Assembly: GCA_028292625.1 (NCBI GenBank)
Contig: JAQGLY010000014.1
Span: 186,001-250,000 of the forward strand
From: Herbaspirillum sp.
GTDB lineage: Bacteria; Pseudomonadota; Gammaproteobacteria; Burkholderiales; Burkholderiaceae_D
Direction: 5' to 3'
DNA: 64,000 bases
Positions 44,519 through 53,054 of this stretch are shown one piece after another (within the stretch, counting starts at the first letter, position 1; every line of letters starts with the position of its first letter). Position numbers and translations under genes: made by a program. Under the pieces are notes generated by a model, which worked only from the letters and a program-made list of their open reading frames with translations, was not told the DNA's origin and did no database searches.

Positions 44519-45844
44519 ATGAATATGGAACCGCTTGTGAATCGGCTGCTGGAGCCGGCGATCCGGCATCATCTTGCCGGACGCCATGAGCAGGCCGAAG
44601 CGCTGTATCGCGCAACGATGGCCGATCATCCCGCATCGGCGGCCCCCAAATACTGGCTGGGGTTCATGCTTCAGCAAACCGGGCGGCTGGACGAGGCCGG
44701 CGTATTGATCAGCGAGTCTTTGCAACTGGACGATACGCATGCGGAGTGGCACTACAATTTCGGCATATTGCTGTCGCGGCAGGACAAGACGGAGCAGGGC
44801 ATACAGGCATTCCTGGACGCCATTGCGCTGGACCCGCGGAATTATTTCAGCTGGACCAACCTGGGTTCGCTCTACGAAAAAATCGGCGACACGGCCAAGG
44901 CCGAGCAGGCGTATGCAATGGCGGCGCAACTCGACCCGGATTGTCCAGACGCCTTCTATCTGCTGTCTTCATTGTGCGTCGACCAGAAGCGTTTCCGGGA
45001 GGCGACGCATTTTCATAACCTGGGCTTTATCGCCGGCCCGCGCGAGGACAAGCCGCGCATCAAATTGAGTCATGCCTATTACGCATTGGGCCGCATCGAG
45101 GACGCCGTGGGGCTGATCGATGCATGGCTGGCGGAACAGCCGGACGAGCCGGTGGCGCAGCATCTGGCGATCGCCTATAAAGGCTTGCCTGCGCCTCCGC
45201 GATGCGCCGACGATTATGTGGAATCGACTTTCGACGATTTTGCCGCGAACTTCGAAACCACTTTATCGAAATTAAAATACGCAGGTCCGCAAGCGCTTAA
45301 CGAGGTATTGAAAACGCTGGCGTTCGCGCCGGGCAGCATGCGGAGCTTGGATCTGGGATGCGGCACCGGACTCGGCGGCATTTGTTTGAAGCCGATATCG
45401 TCGTTGCTGGAAGGGGTGGATCTGAGCGGGCGCATGCTTGACGAGGCGCGGCGGAAGGGGATTTACGATCGTTTGACGAAATCCGAAATCGGCCTGTTTC
45501 TGACGCATTCGACCGGCTCGGATCGGCAATACGATCTGATCGTCTGCATGGATACCCTGATTTATTTCGGTGCGCTCGAACAGCTGCTGGCGGCAATATC
45601 GGCCAGGCTCAAGCCGGGCGGATGGACGGTGCTGACCATCGAAACCCTCGCCGGCGGACCGGAGGCGACAGCCGATTATCATTTGAATAGCAGCGGCCGC
45701 TATAGCCATCGGGGGGCGTATGTCTCGCGGTTGCTGCTGGCGAACGGTTTCGAGCCGCCCATCGCGTCCGATCTAACGATCCGTATGGAGGCCGGATCGC
45801 CGGTCGCCGGACAAATCTTGCGCGCCCGCAAGCGCGCTGATTGA
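44519..45844 (+). CDS. TPR-repeat protein fused to a SAM-dependent methyltransferase
   Basis: A 441-residue protein in two parts. Residues about 8-235 are tetratricopeptide repeats (AGRHEQAEALYRATMADHP, GRLDEAGVLISESLQLD, KTEQGIQAFLDAIALDP, GDTAKAEQAYAMAAQLDP and so on). Residues about 260-441 are a class I methyltransferase with the SAM motif LDLGCGTGLGG and the acidic end of strand 2 in EGVDLSGRML, then DLIVCMDTLIYF. The substrate is unknown. The linker DDYVESTFDDFAANFE is typical of such TPR-methyltransferase proteins. The start ATG 44519 is chosen; ATG 44525 is possible. Confidence 0.85.
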   Translation: MNMEPLVNRLLEPAIRHHLAGRHEQAEALYRATMADHPASAAPKYWLGFMLQQTGRLDEAGVLISESLQLDDTHAEWHYNFGILLSRQDKTEQGIQAFLDAIALDPRNYFSWTNLGSLYEKIGDTAKAEQAYAMAAQLDPDCPDAFYLLSSLCVDQKRFREATHFHNLGFIAGPREDKPRIKLSHAYYALGRIEDAVGLIDAWLAEQPDEPVAQHLAIAYKGLPAPPRCADDYVESTFDDFAANFETTLSKLKYAGPQALNEVLKTLAFAPGSMRSLDLGCGTGLGGICLKPISSLLEGVDLSGRMLDEARRKGIYDRLTKSEIGLFLTHSTGSDRQYDLIVCMDTLIYFGALEQLLAAISARLKPGGWTVLTIETLAGGPEATADYHLNSSGRYSHRGAYVSRLLLANGFEPPIASDLTIRMEAGSPVAGQILRARKRAD

Positions 45845-45863
45845 TTGGCAGCGATCGATACGC

Positions 45864-46112
45864 TCAGTCCCGGCTTTTGCCGCCGGCGCCGGTTTTTCCG
45901 ACCGTATTGGAGTTCTGGTGATCTTTGGAGGCTGGCGCGGTTTCCGGCGCTTTTTCGATACGCGTGATATTGGACACGGACACCGGATCGCTGGCCGGAA
46001 ACGACAAGGCATTGGCCGCGTCCAGCGCCATCTCGTCAGGGGTGTCGAGGACTTGCTCACAATTTTCCGGATCGGGTTTTTGGGCCGGTTTCGACTGCTC
46101 TTTGTTTGGCAT
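45864..46112 (-). CDS. Small conserved protein with a FPASDP motif
   Basis: An 82-residue, hydrophilic, probably disordered protein. A perfect GGAGG ribosome site precedes ATG 46112. The segment DEMALDAANALSFPASDPVSV matches a motif (ALD.A...FPASDP.SV) seen in many short uncharacterised proteobacterial proteins. The C-terminus is Lys/Gly-rich. Function unknown. It is convergent with the TPR-methyltransferase gene, 19 bases apart. Confidence 0.75.
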   Translation of the reverse strand: MPNKEQSKPAQKPDPENCEQVLDTPDEMALDAANALSFPASDPVSVSNITRIEKAPETAPASKDHQNSNTVGKTGAGGKSRD

Positions 46113-46227
46113 GGCAACCTCCGTCATAGAATAAATCAAGCATAATCCCGGCCCCGATTGGCTTCGTATCGGCGTTAGTCTGAACGCCATGTAAGACAAA
46201 CACGGCGGGCACTGCCGGGCTTGACGA

Positions 46228-47178
46228 TCATCCAGACTGTGAGCCGACGGCCGCCGAATCGGTTCTGACTGCCGCCCCGAAGGTGCGCGCCTCGATATAA
46301 ATGCGCGTGATTTTGGGATAAGCGGCGCGAATGCCTTTTTCGATGGTGTCGACGGCGCGCGCCACGTCGGATGCCGCGGTTTCGGGATGAAATTCGACAT
46401 CGAACGCCAGCAGGATATCGTCCGCGCCCAGATACATGCCGAGAATCGGCCCAACCCGGTGAACTTCCGGATGGCCTTGTGCAATGCCGCGGATCGCCGC
46501 AATCGTCTCCGCGCGTATTCCTTCGCCGACCAGCAAACCGCGCGATTGCCGTATCAGCAGCACTGCGACGCCGCATAACAGCAGGCCGATCAATACCGAG
46601 GCGACGCCGTCGATCACCGGCATCGCCAGCCGCTGACTCAGATAAGTGGCGAATGCGGCGATCGCCAGGCCGATCAATGCGGCGCCATCTTCGGCCAATA
46701 TGGTCAAGGTACTGGGGTCGCGATTGTCGCGCACCATTTGCCGCATGGTGGAGGTTTCCGCATGCTCCGACAAAAAATGCCGCAACGCGATCAAAAAACT
46801 GGATCCCTCGAACAGCGTGGCGATGCCGATCACGATGTAACTCCATTTGACGTCCTTGATCGGCTCGGGATCGAGTATGTGCAGGATGCCTTCATACGTC
46901 GAGACGCCGCCGCCCAGACCGAAAATGAACACGGCGGCGATCAGGCTCCAGAAATACAATTCCTTGCCGTGACCGAACGGGTGCTGCTGCGTCGGGCTGC
47001 GTTTGCTGAATTCCACGCCCACCAGCAACAGGACGTCGTTTAAGGTATCGACTGTCGAGTGGACGCCTTCCGAGAGCATCACCGAACTGCCGGTGATGCC
47101 CGCAACGAGGACTTTGCTGACGGCGATCGCTATATTGGCGGCGACGGCGCCATAGATCGGAAGCTGGGATTTGGCCAT
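46228..47178 (-). CDS. Cation diffusion facilitator family transporter
   Basis: An inner-membrane proton antiporter for divalent metals such as zinc, iron, cobalt or manganese. The 316-residue protein has six helices (about 10-215) and a cytoplasmic C-terminal domain. The metal site in helix 2 is SEGVHSTVDTLND (H..xD type), with the partner Asp in helix 5 (MPVIDGVASVLIG). The His-rich intracellular loop is short. The C-terminal domain has the expected HPEVHRVG and LLAFDVEFHP blocks. Specificity cannot be called from sequence. It is a single gene with no linked regulator. Confidence 0.9.
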   Translation of the reverse strand: MAKSQLPIYGAVAANIAIAVSKVLVAGITGSSVMLSEGVHSTVDTLNDVLLLVGVEFSKRSPTQQHPFGHGKELYFWSLIAAVFIFGLGGGVSTYEGILHILDPEPIKDVKWSYIVIGIATLFEGSSFLIALRHFLSEHAETSTMRQMVRDNRDPSTLTILAEDGAALIGLAIAAFATYLSQRLAMPVIDGVASVLIGLLLCGVAVLLIRQSRGLLVGEGIRAETIAAIRGIAQGHPEVHRVGPILGMYLGADDILLAFDVEFHPETAASDVARAVDTIEKGIRAAYPKITRIYIEARTFGAAVRTDSAAVGSQSG

Positions 47179-47401
47179 TGCATTGTGGACCGGTTAAGGC
47201 GAAGCCGATGGCTGCCGGCGCGGCTGCTGCGCAAGAGGCATCGGTGCCCGTCCATTGCCGCCTTTGGGTGTATGGTTGTTGTTACTGACAGGCCACTGGT
47301 TGATCCACAGTAGGATAAACAGTTCATTGCCATCAAAAAATAAAAACGCGGTATGGCTCTGGTAAGATCTGGGCTGTTTTTATGCTTATCGAAGGCAAGC
47401 C

Positions 47402-47803
47402 ATGTATAAGAAAATCCTGTCTGCGTTGATGTCGGCGTTGTTTCTGACGATGCCGGTGTGGGCGTTGGCCGAACAGAAGCCGCGCGACTTGGCGATGGAA
47501 ACCTATCGTTTCATGGAGGCCCGGCAGGATAAGCTGACGACTTTCGTCAAGGATGCCAACAAGACCGACTATTTCACCCAGTTTTCCAGTCCCGCGAAGG
47601 CGCTTGTCGCCAAATGGCCGCAGCCGCTGAAAGAAGAATATTACGATTACGCGGATTGTTATTTCGCGCTCGATTTGCTGATCAAGTATGCGGATCAGGC
47701 GATTGTGGAAAAGTCGCAGAAAGATCCGGTAATGGTGCTGCGCAAGGCGCGTTTCGGCAATGCTTTCAGAGAATGTCAACGCGACTTGAGAAAGACTCCC
47801 TGA
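47402..47803 (+). CDS. Hypothetical exported protein
   Basis: A 133-residue protein with a signal peptide (ILSALMSALFLTMPVWALA, cut before EQKPRD). The mature part of about 108 residues is helical, with two Cys (in DYADCYFAL and RECQRDL) that could pair in the periplasm. No known domain. It is bordered by the CDF transporter (divergent) and the oxidoreductase gene (convergent). Confidence 0.7.
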   Translation: MYKKILSALMSALFLTMPVWALAEQKPRDLAMETYRFMEARQDKLTTFVKDANKTDYFTQFSSPAKALVAKWPQPLKEEYYDYADCYFALDLLIKYADQAIVEKSQKDPVMVLRKARFGNAFRECQRDLRKTP

Positions 47804-47837
47804 GAAGCATCGCCTGATCCAGGCGGATTCATCCGCT

Positions 47838-48854
47838 CTAAAATCCTTCCAGCACGATCTTGCCTTTCGCCTTCTGGCTTTCCAGCAGCGCATGCGCGCG
47901 CCGCAGATTGGCGGCATTGATGATGCCGAAATGTTCGCCCAGCGTGGACTTGAGCGTGCCCTTATCGATCAGCTTTGCCGCTTCGTTAAGCAGTTCGTGC
48001 TGTTTCACCATGTCGGGCGTTTCGTACATTGCGCGCGTAAACATCAGTTCCCAATGCAACGATACGCTTTTGCGCTTGAACAGCCGTACGTCCAGATGTT
48101 CCGGATCGTCGATCAGCCCGAACCTGCCTTGCGGCGCGATCGACTCGACGATTTCCGGGAAATGCTGATCGGTCTGGTTCAGGCCGGCGATATAGCGCGC
48201 CTGGGGAATGCCGATTTTCTTCAGTTCCTGGCTCAACGGACGGCTGTGGTCGATGACATGATGCGCGCCCAGTTCGCGCACCCAGTTCTGCGTCTGCGGA
48301 CGCGATGCGGTGGCGATCACGGTGATGTCGGTCAGTCGCCGCGCCAGTTGAATCATGATCGAACCGACGCCGCCGGCGCCGCCCACGACCAGCAATGCAT
48401 CCTTGGCATGGCTGCCGGCGGCGGTGCTCAATTGCAGCCGCTCGAACAGTAATTCCCATGCGGTAATCGTCGTCAGGGGCAGCGCTGCCGCCTGGGCGAA
48501 ATCGAGACTGTCCGGCATGTGTCCGACTATGCGTTCGTCCACCACATGCAATTCGCTGTTGGTGCCCGGGCGCAGCAGGGAGCCGGCATACCAGACGCGA
48601 TCGCCGACCTTGAACAGACTGGCCTGAGCGCCGACCGCGCGCACGATGCCGGTGGCGTCCCAGCCGAGCACTTTGTATTCGCCAACCGGGGGCGTCACGC
48701 TGCGACGTACTTTGGTATCGACCGGATTGACTGAAATCGCCTTGATTTCGACCAGCAGGTCGCGGCCGTTTGCCACCGGGTCGGGCAAGGCGATGTCGAT
48801 CAATGCGTTTTTGTCGGTGATCGGGAGGGATTGCTTATAGGCGATGGCTTTCAC
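47838..48854 (-). CDS. Zinc-independent alcohol dehydrogenase family (quinone oxidoreductase-like)
   Basis: A 338-residue NADPH-dependent MDR enzyme. The N-terminal catalytic domain has VNPVDTKVRRS and LGWDATGIVRAVG. The nucleotide motif GGAGGVGSIMIQLAR is at about residues 158-172. The Cys/His ligands for catalytic zinc are missing, so it belongs to the quinone reductase/zeta-crystallin side of the family. It is the last gene of a minus-strand set with an MFS transporter and a TetR regulator, suggesting handling of a reactive carbonyl or quinone compound. Confidence 0.9.
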   Translation of the reverse strand: MKAIAYKQSLPITDKNALIDIALPDPVANGRDLLVEIKAISVNPVDTKVRRSVTPPVGEYKVLGWDATGIVRAVGAQASLFKVGDRVWYAGSLLRPGTNSELHVVDERIVGHMPDSLDFAQAAALPLTTITAWELLFERLQLSTAAGSHAKDALLVVGGAGGVGSIMIQLARRLTDITVIATASRPQTQNWVRELGAHHVIDHSRPLSQELKKIGIPQARYIAGLNQTDQHFPEIVESIAPQGRFGLIDDPEHLDVRLFKRKSVSLHWELMFTRAMYETPDMVKQHELLNEAAKLIDKGTLKSTLGEHFGIINAANLRRAHALLESQKAKGKIVLEGF

Positions 48855-48924
48855 GATTTTTCTCGCTAAAAAAGGATGTGGTTGGGATTCGGATTGAAAG
48901 GTTCAGTCGATAAGGGGATACCGC

Positions 48925-50250
48925 TCAGCCCGCATTGCTTGCCGCCGGCGCAGGCTGGACGGGGCGTCCGCCCGCGCTGCCGCTGTTTTGGCGGCGCATG
49001 GTCATGACCAGCAGGCCGGCGATCATGCAGGCGCCGCCCGCCGCATACAAGGCCGGCGTGTAAGTGAGCAGCAGCGTGCGCACCGAACCGGCGCCGTACG
49101 CGGCAGTGGCCGCCCCCAACTGATGCGCGGCGAAGATCCAGCCGAACACCATGCCGGTGCGTTCTCTGCCGAAATTGGCGGCGGTCAGCTTGACGGTGGG
49201 CGGTACGGTGGCGATCCAGTCCAGGCCGTAGAACATGGCGAAAATCGACAGGCCATATAAGGAAAACGTGGAGTGCGGCAGCCAGAACAAGGACAGCCCG
49301 CGCAGGCTGTAATACCAGAACAGCAGTTTACGGCTGTCGTAACGGTCCGACAGCCAGCCGGACATGATGGTGCCGAAGAAATCGAATGCGCCCATCATCG
49401 CCAGTACGCTGGCGGCCGGAATCGCCGTCAGGCCGTAATCGCCGCACAGCGAAATGAAATGGGTCTGGATCAGGCCGTTGGTGCTCAGCCCGCAGATGAA
49501 AAAGGTGGCCGCGAGCACCAGAAAGGCATGGCTGCTGCTGACGCTGCGCAATACATGCAGCGGTTCCCAGATCGGCATGCGGCGCCCAGGCGCGACCGAG
49601 GGCAGCGGCGCATGCGGATCCGCGCCGAAGATCCGGATGCCGAGATCTTCCGGCCGATCGCGCATGAACAGGAACACCAGCATCGCCGTCACCAGGCAAC
49701 TGATGAAAACCGGAATCACGGCGGCGCGCCAGCCGAAGTGCTCGATCAGCCATGCGGCCACCGGCAGAAAAATCAATTGCCCGGTGGCGGAGCTGGCGGT
49801 CAGCATGCCGATCACCAGACCGCGGCGCGCTTCGAACCAGCGATTGGCGACCATCGCGCCCAGCACGACCGCGGTCATGCCCGAACCGAATCCCAATGCC
49901 AGCCCCCACAGCACGAACAATTGCGATAGCTGCGTCATCATGGTGACCAGCGCCATGCTGCCGGCAATCAGCGACAGCGCGATGCAAATGATCGTGCGCA
50001 TGCCGTAGCGCTCGATGAAAATCGCGGAAAACGGGCCCAGCAGCCCAAACAGGACGAAGCGCAGCGCCAGCGTGGAAGAGATCTGCTCGGTATTCCAGCC
50101 GAACTCCTTGCTCAGCGGCTGAATCAGCGCCCCAGGCAATCCCAGCGACGCCGATGAGGTGAGCATGGTCAAAAAGGTCAGCGCGACGATGATCCATCCG
50201 TAATGAATGCGGCGAGCGGTCAGCCAGTTGGCGGCGGGTTGAGCGAACAT
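48925..50250 (-). CDS. MFS transporter
   Basis: A 441-residue major facilitator protein with twelve helices. The first cytoplasmic loop between helices 2 and 3 (LRFVLFGLLGPFSAIFIERYGMR) and the second half loop (GWLSDRYDSRKLL) carry the family signature. It resembles the oxalate/formate and monocarboxylate porter groups. The substrate is unknown; the neighbouring TetR regulator and oxidoreductase suggest a small organic compound that induces the operon. The gap to the oxidoreductase is 70 bases. Confidence 0.88.
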   Translation of the reverse strand: MFAQPAANWLTARRIHYGWIIVALTFLTMLTSSASLGLPGALIQPLSKEFGWNTEQISSTLALRFVLFGLLGPFSAIFIERYGMRTIICIALSLIAGSMALVTMMTQLSQLFVLWGLALGFGSGMTAVVLGAMVANRWFEARRGLVIGMLTASSATGQLIFLPVAAWLIEHFGWRAAVIPVFISCLVTAMLVFLFMRDRPEDLGIRIFGADPHAPLPSVAPGRRMPIWEPLHVLRSVSSSHAFLVLAATFFICGLSTNGLIQTHFISLCGDYGLTAIPAASVLAMMGAFDFFGTIMSGWLSDRYDSRKLLFWYYSLRGLSLFWLPHSTFSLYGLSIFAMFYGLDWIATVPPTVKLTAANFGRERTGMVFGWIFAAHQLGAATAAYGAGSVRTLLLTYTPALYAAGGACMIAGLLVMTMRRQNSGSAGGRPVQPAPAASNAG

Positions 50251-50295
50251 GAATTTCCTTGTGGGGCTGGATGAGTACGCCTGATATCGGTCGGG

Positions 50296-50961
50296 TCAGC
50301 CGCCGGCGCCGCTGTCGTAAATCCGGTCGATGCAGGTGCGCGCCGCGGCCAGCAGCGCTTCGGACAGCGGATCGCCCGATGTGGCGCGTGCCAGCGTGAT
50401 GGCGCCGACCATGACGGTCAGTTGCATCATGGCTTCCTGCTCGGCCTGGCCGTACAGGGGCTTGGCCGGCGGCGCACTGTCCGAAGGCTTCGCTTCGGCA
50501 TTTCCGTCCGGGTTCTGCGTCGACGGCATGACCGTCGCCATGATCGACAGTAGTTGTTTGATGCCGTCCAGGTAGGCGATGCGCAGCGGTTTGTCCGGGG
50601 CTTCGCGCGCGACGTCGGCGGCCAGCGACGAAGCGGGGCAACTGATGCCGGGCTGATCGCGATGGTCGCAGCGCAAGTAACGATCGGCGATGGCGGCCAG
50701 CGCGGATTGCGGGCAGTCGGCAGCATCGATCGTCTTGCGCATTTTTTGCGCCGAATGCTTGAATGCATTGTCGCAGGCGATCGCAGCCAGTGCTTCCTTG
50801 GAATCGAAGTGTCCGTAAAAACCGCCGTGCGTCAGTCCGGCTGCCTGCATCAGTTTGGCGACGCTGATGCCGTCTATGCCCTGTTCACGGAACAGGCGTC
50901 CCGCGACCGACTCGATGGTTTCGCGGTTTTTGTCGGTCTGCGATCGCGATACGCGGGGCAT
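50296..50961 (-). CDS. TetR/AcrR family transcriptional regulator
   Basis: A 221-residue repressor. The N-terminal helix-turn-helix region is ETIESVAGRLFREQGIDGISVAKLMQAAGLTHGGFYGHFDSKEALAAIACD (about residues 12-62), with the typical GFYGHF recognition helix. The C-terminal ligand domain has an insert rich in Pro/Ser near 170-180. The start ATG 50961 (MPRVSRSQ) matches the family; upstream in-frame Mets are rejected. It likely controls itself and the MFS-oxidoreductase pair downstream, starting from the promoter at 51000-51028. Confidence 0.9.
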   Translation of the reverse strand: MPRVSRSQTDKNRETIESVAGRLFREQGIDGISVAKLMQAAGLTHGGFYGHFDSKEALAAIACDNAFKHSAQKMRKTIDAADCPQSALAAIADRYLRCDHRDQPGISCPASSLAADVAREAPDKPLRIAYLDGIKQLLSIMATVMPSTQNPDGNAEAKPSDSAPPAKPLYGQAEQEAMMQLTVMVGAITLARATSGDPLSEALLAAARTCIDRIYDSGAGG

Positions 50962-50999
50962 GGCGGCACTCCATTGGAGAAAGGGATAAGATTCGCAAG

Positions 51000-51028
51000 A
51001 TAATAGAGTACGTTCATCATATTTGCAA
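51000..51028 (-). promoter_or_regulatory. Sigma-70-type promoter of the TetR-MFS-oxidoreductase operon
   Basis: On the minus strand TTGCAA (51023-51028), a 17-base spacer, and TATTAT (51000-51005) make a good promoter about 39 bases before the TetR start. A small inverted repeat GATG/CATC (51031-51043) next to the -35 could be an operator, but its arms are only four bases. Confidence 0.6.
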
Positions 51029-51190
51029 TAGATGTTGTCCATCATTTATTTATTTTTTGCGGTGGCCTGAAAATGGACGGCTTGTGCGCTCATACTCGCC
51101 GGAGGCGAACCGTTCGCGCCGGCAATAGTCCTATTATCTGCGACCACGGTGCGTGACGATGCGCACGCTTGAATGGACAGGAGACGGTAA

Positions 51191-51433
51191 ATGCAAACTG
51201 AAATAGTCGGCGATTACGAAATAGAATATTCCGGCGTTCATCTACCGAACTGCGAATCATGGGGCGCTTGGCTGACTGTGTATGGGCCATCGCACAATCC
51301 CATGCATCGTAATCCGATTTTTCCCGGGCAGCGGGTGTCGCCGGAAAGCCGTTTCGACGACGAACAGGCAGCCGAGCAGGAGGCGAAAAAGATCGCCCAT
51401 GCGCTGATCGAGGGGCGCGTTAAAAAGAACTGA
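51191..51433 (+). CDS. Small conserved hypothetical protein
   Basis: An 80-residue soluble protein with a good ribosome site (CAGGAGACGGTAA before ATG). The N-terminal half is beta-rich (IVGDYEIEYSGVHLPNCESWGAWLTVYGPS); the C-terminal half is a charged helix (FDDEQAAEQEAKKIAHALIEG). I do not know a function. Confidence 0.72.
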   Translation: MQTEIVGDYEIEYSGVHLPNCESWGAWLTVYGPSHNPMHRNPIFPGQRVSPESRFDDEQAAEQEAKKIAHALIEGRVKKN

Positions 51434-51535
51434 CGGGTTGGCGGATATCACAAACGGCGTCGACGGGGCATCTCTGGAAAATATTTCAGATCAAGCCGAC
51501 CGACATTTCGGAACAGTGACCGCATGTTCTTCCGG

Positions 51536-51916
51536 TTATCTGACGACATGAGAAGAATCCGCAGCTTGCCACGATGCAATGATGTGCAGATGGGTGCGTG
51601 CGGCAGCGGCGCGCACATCGTAGGCGTAGGCGATGTTCATCGCGCGCACCAGACTGGCCTGCCCGACCCCCTTGCTCAATTCGGTCAGCACGTGGTTGAT
51701 CTGATTGATTTGCAGAACGGCTTCCCTGCACTGCGCGATGACATCGCTGCTGACCACGGTTTTGCCGGCCGCCACGCTGTCGACGAATTCGATCAGTTTC
51801 ACGAAACGCGTATCGTTGGCCTGCCAGTATTCCCTGAACTGCCAGGTATGCGGATCGTGGTTGAACGCCGCCATCTCGTCCGGTTCGGCGGCGATTTCTT
51901 CCGGGGATTTTTGCAT
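51536..51916 (-). CDS. Hypothetical protein
   Basis: A 126-residue, largely helical soluble protein (KLIEFVDSVAAGKTVVSSDVIAQCREAVLQINQINHVLTELSKG). No recognisable domain. The start ATG 51916 (MQKSPEEIAAEPDEM) was chosen over further upstream codons, where composition becomes arginine-rich and random. It is on the same strand and 97 bases downstream of the S24 repressor, so it could be co-transcribed with it. Confidence 0.6.
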   Translation of the reverse strand: MQKSPEEIAAEPDEMAAFNHDPHTWQFREYWQANDTRFVKLIEFVDSVAAGKTVVSSDVIAQCREAVLQINQINHVLTELSKGVGQASLVRAMNIAYAYDVRAAAARTHLHIIASWQAADSSHVVR

Positions 51917-52013
51917 GGTTTTATCCGGCGATCTCCGGAGGACCTTATCCGGACGGGCGTTCAGACGGGTCGGCTGACGCGGTCTGTCATGCGATGTTGC
52001 GTGGCGGCCGATG

Positions 52014-52655
52014 TCAGCATTCGCGTCCTGCAAAAATGACAACTCCGCCGATGTGCGAGCCTTCGGGCATTTTAAAATAGTTCGGCTCCCATTTGGGATT
52101 GAGCGCCAATAGATAATACCCGTCAATGTCCATTTTCAGACGTTTGAAGGTGGATTCGCCATCGACCGTGGTGACAATGACATCGCGCCCGGGCAGGGCC
52201 TCGGCGTCGGGATCGACGAAAATGATCTCGCCCTCGTAGTAGCCGTCTTCGCTGGCCATGCTGCGGCCCACGACGCGCAAGCAATAGGTGCGCGGGCCGT
52301 GCGCAACCGGACAGGCCAGCCACATGTCGGCTTCCGATGGCAGATACGATTCGCGCATCAGGCTGAAGCAGCCTGCCTGGACCCAGTTGATCAGCGGCAC
52401 CTGGCCGTGGATGTCCGGGCCGGGCTCGATATCGGGAGCGTGGCGAATGGCCGGGCGCGGCTTGCCCTCCGCCAGCCAGAGGGCATCCACGTTCAGCGCC
52501 GCGGCGATGGAGGCGATTTTGCGGGCGGAAGCGCGAGTGCCGGCTTCCAGATTACCGATGGTCGATTGTGACACGCCCGCGAGTTTGCCCAGTTCTTCTT
52601 GCGAAAGGCGTTTTTTCTTGCGGGCCCAGCGAAGGCGGTTTGCTAAAGTTTCCAT
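52014..52655 (-). CDS. Self-cleaving XRE/S24 (LexA- and CI-like) transcriptional repressor
   Basis: A 213-residue repressor. Residues about 5-55 form a helix-turn-helix (LSQEELGKLAGVSQSTIGNLEAGTRAS). The C-terminal peptidase S24 domain has the Ala94-Gly95 cleavage site in VQAGCF, nucleophile Ser132 in GRSM, and general base Lys171 in TFKRL, all intact. It can therefore be expected to cut itself when RecA filaments form after DNA damage. Such proteins usually guard prophages; no phage genes are nearby here. ATG 52655 is used; five more residues are possible upstream. A divergent promoter and paired repeats lie just upstream. Confidence 0.9.
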   Translation of the reverse strand: METLANRLRWARKKKRLSQEELGKLAGVSQSTIGNLEAGTRASARKIASIAAALNVDALWLAEGKPRPAIRHAPDIEPGPDIHGQVPLINWVQAGCFSLMRESYLPSEADMWLACPVAHGPRTYCLRVVGRSMASEDGYYEGEIIFVDPDAEALPGRDVIVTTVDGESTFKRLKMDIDGYYLLALNPKWEPNYFKMPEGSHIGGVVIFAGREC

Positions 52656-52679
52656 ATTTGTACACGTCATTTCGGAATT

Positions 52680-52750
52680 GCGAGAATCGCGAATGTAATC
52701 AGAAATCGCGTTTGAATGGTGTTGACGCAGGACAACACATTCGTAACAAT
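52680..52750. promoter_or_regulatory. Divergent operator/promoter region of the S24 repressor
   Basis: The 20-base inverted repeat GTGTTG-N8-CAACAC (52719-52738) overlaps a plus-strand -35 TTGACG (52722-52727), with a weak -10 AACAAT at 52745-52750 (17-base spacer). AATCGCG occurs twice as a direct repeat (52685-52691 and 52704-52710), and GCGA-GAA-TCGC forms a short palindrome at 52680-52690. These are plausible repressor-binding sites controlling both directions. Confidence 0.5.
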
Positions 52751-52756
52751 AATTTT

Positions 52757-53024
52757 TATGGACGCCTCATAAACCGGTGAATTGCCCGGAATCGCCGCCG
52801 GCGATGCGGTCGCTCTGAAACGGCCTCTCACTCTCTTGCGAACGGTCGCCACCGGTGAGATCGATCTGTTTGTTCGGTCGGCGCTGGATGGGCCGCGAAA
52901 TAATTGTGAAAAAAAGAGGGGGCGATGAACTTTTGCGGATGCCGCCGCTCACAGCAAAACTCCCTTACTTATGCTTTCCCTGGCATAAGTTTTTATGCGC
53001 ACTCATCGTAGTGCGCGTTTTTTT
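52757..53024 (+). ncRNA. Candidate small RNA (about 270 nt) divergent from the S24 repressor
   Basis: A plus-strand transcript is implied by the promoter at 52722-52750 and the strong plus-strand terminator at 52997-53024, yet there is no convincing reading frame between them. A first hairpin (ACTTATGC 52967-52974 with GCATAAGT 52983-52990, then TTTT) precedes the terminator hairpin. An in-frame ATG at 52888 would read through both hairpins into the ferredoxin antisense strand and is unlikely. The exact 5' end is inferred. It could instead be an untranslated remnant of a phage cro-type unit. Confidence 0.35.
52997..53024 (+). terminator. Rho-independent terminator with no upstream protein gene
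   Basis: GCGCACT (52997-53003), six-base loop, AGTGCGC (53010-53016), then G and seven Ts (53018-53024). It is orientated for plus-strand transcription. The nearest annotated genes on either side are on the minus strand, so it belongs to an otherwise unmarked transcript. Confidence 0.8.
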
Positions 53025-53054
53025 GTCCGCTGGTTTTTGCTCCGTCGGCGCTTG

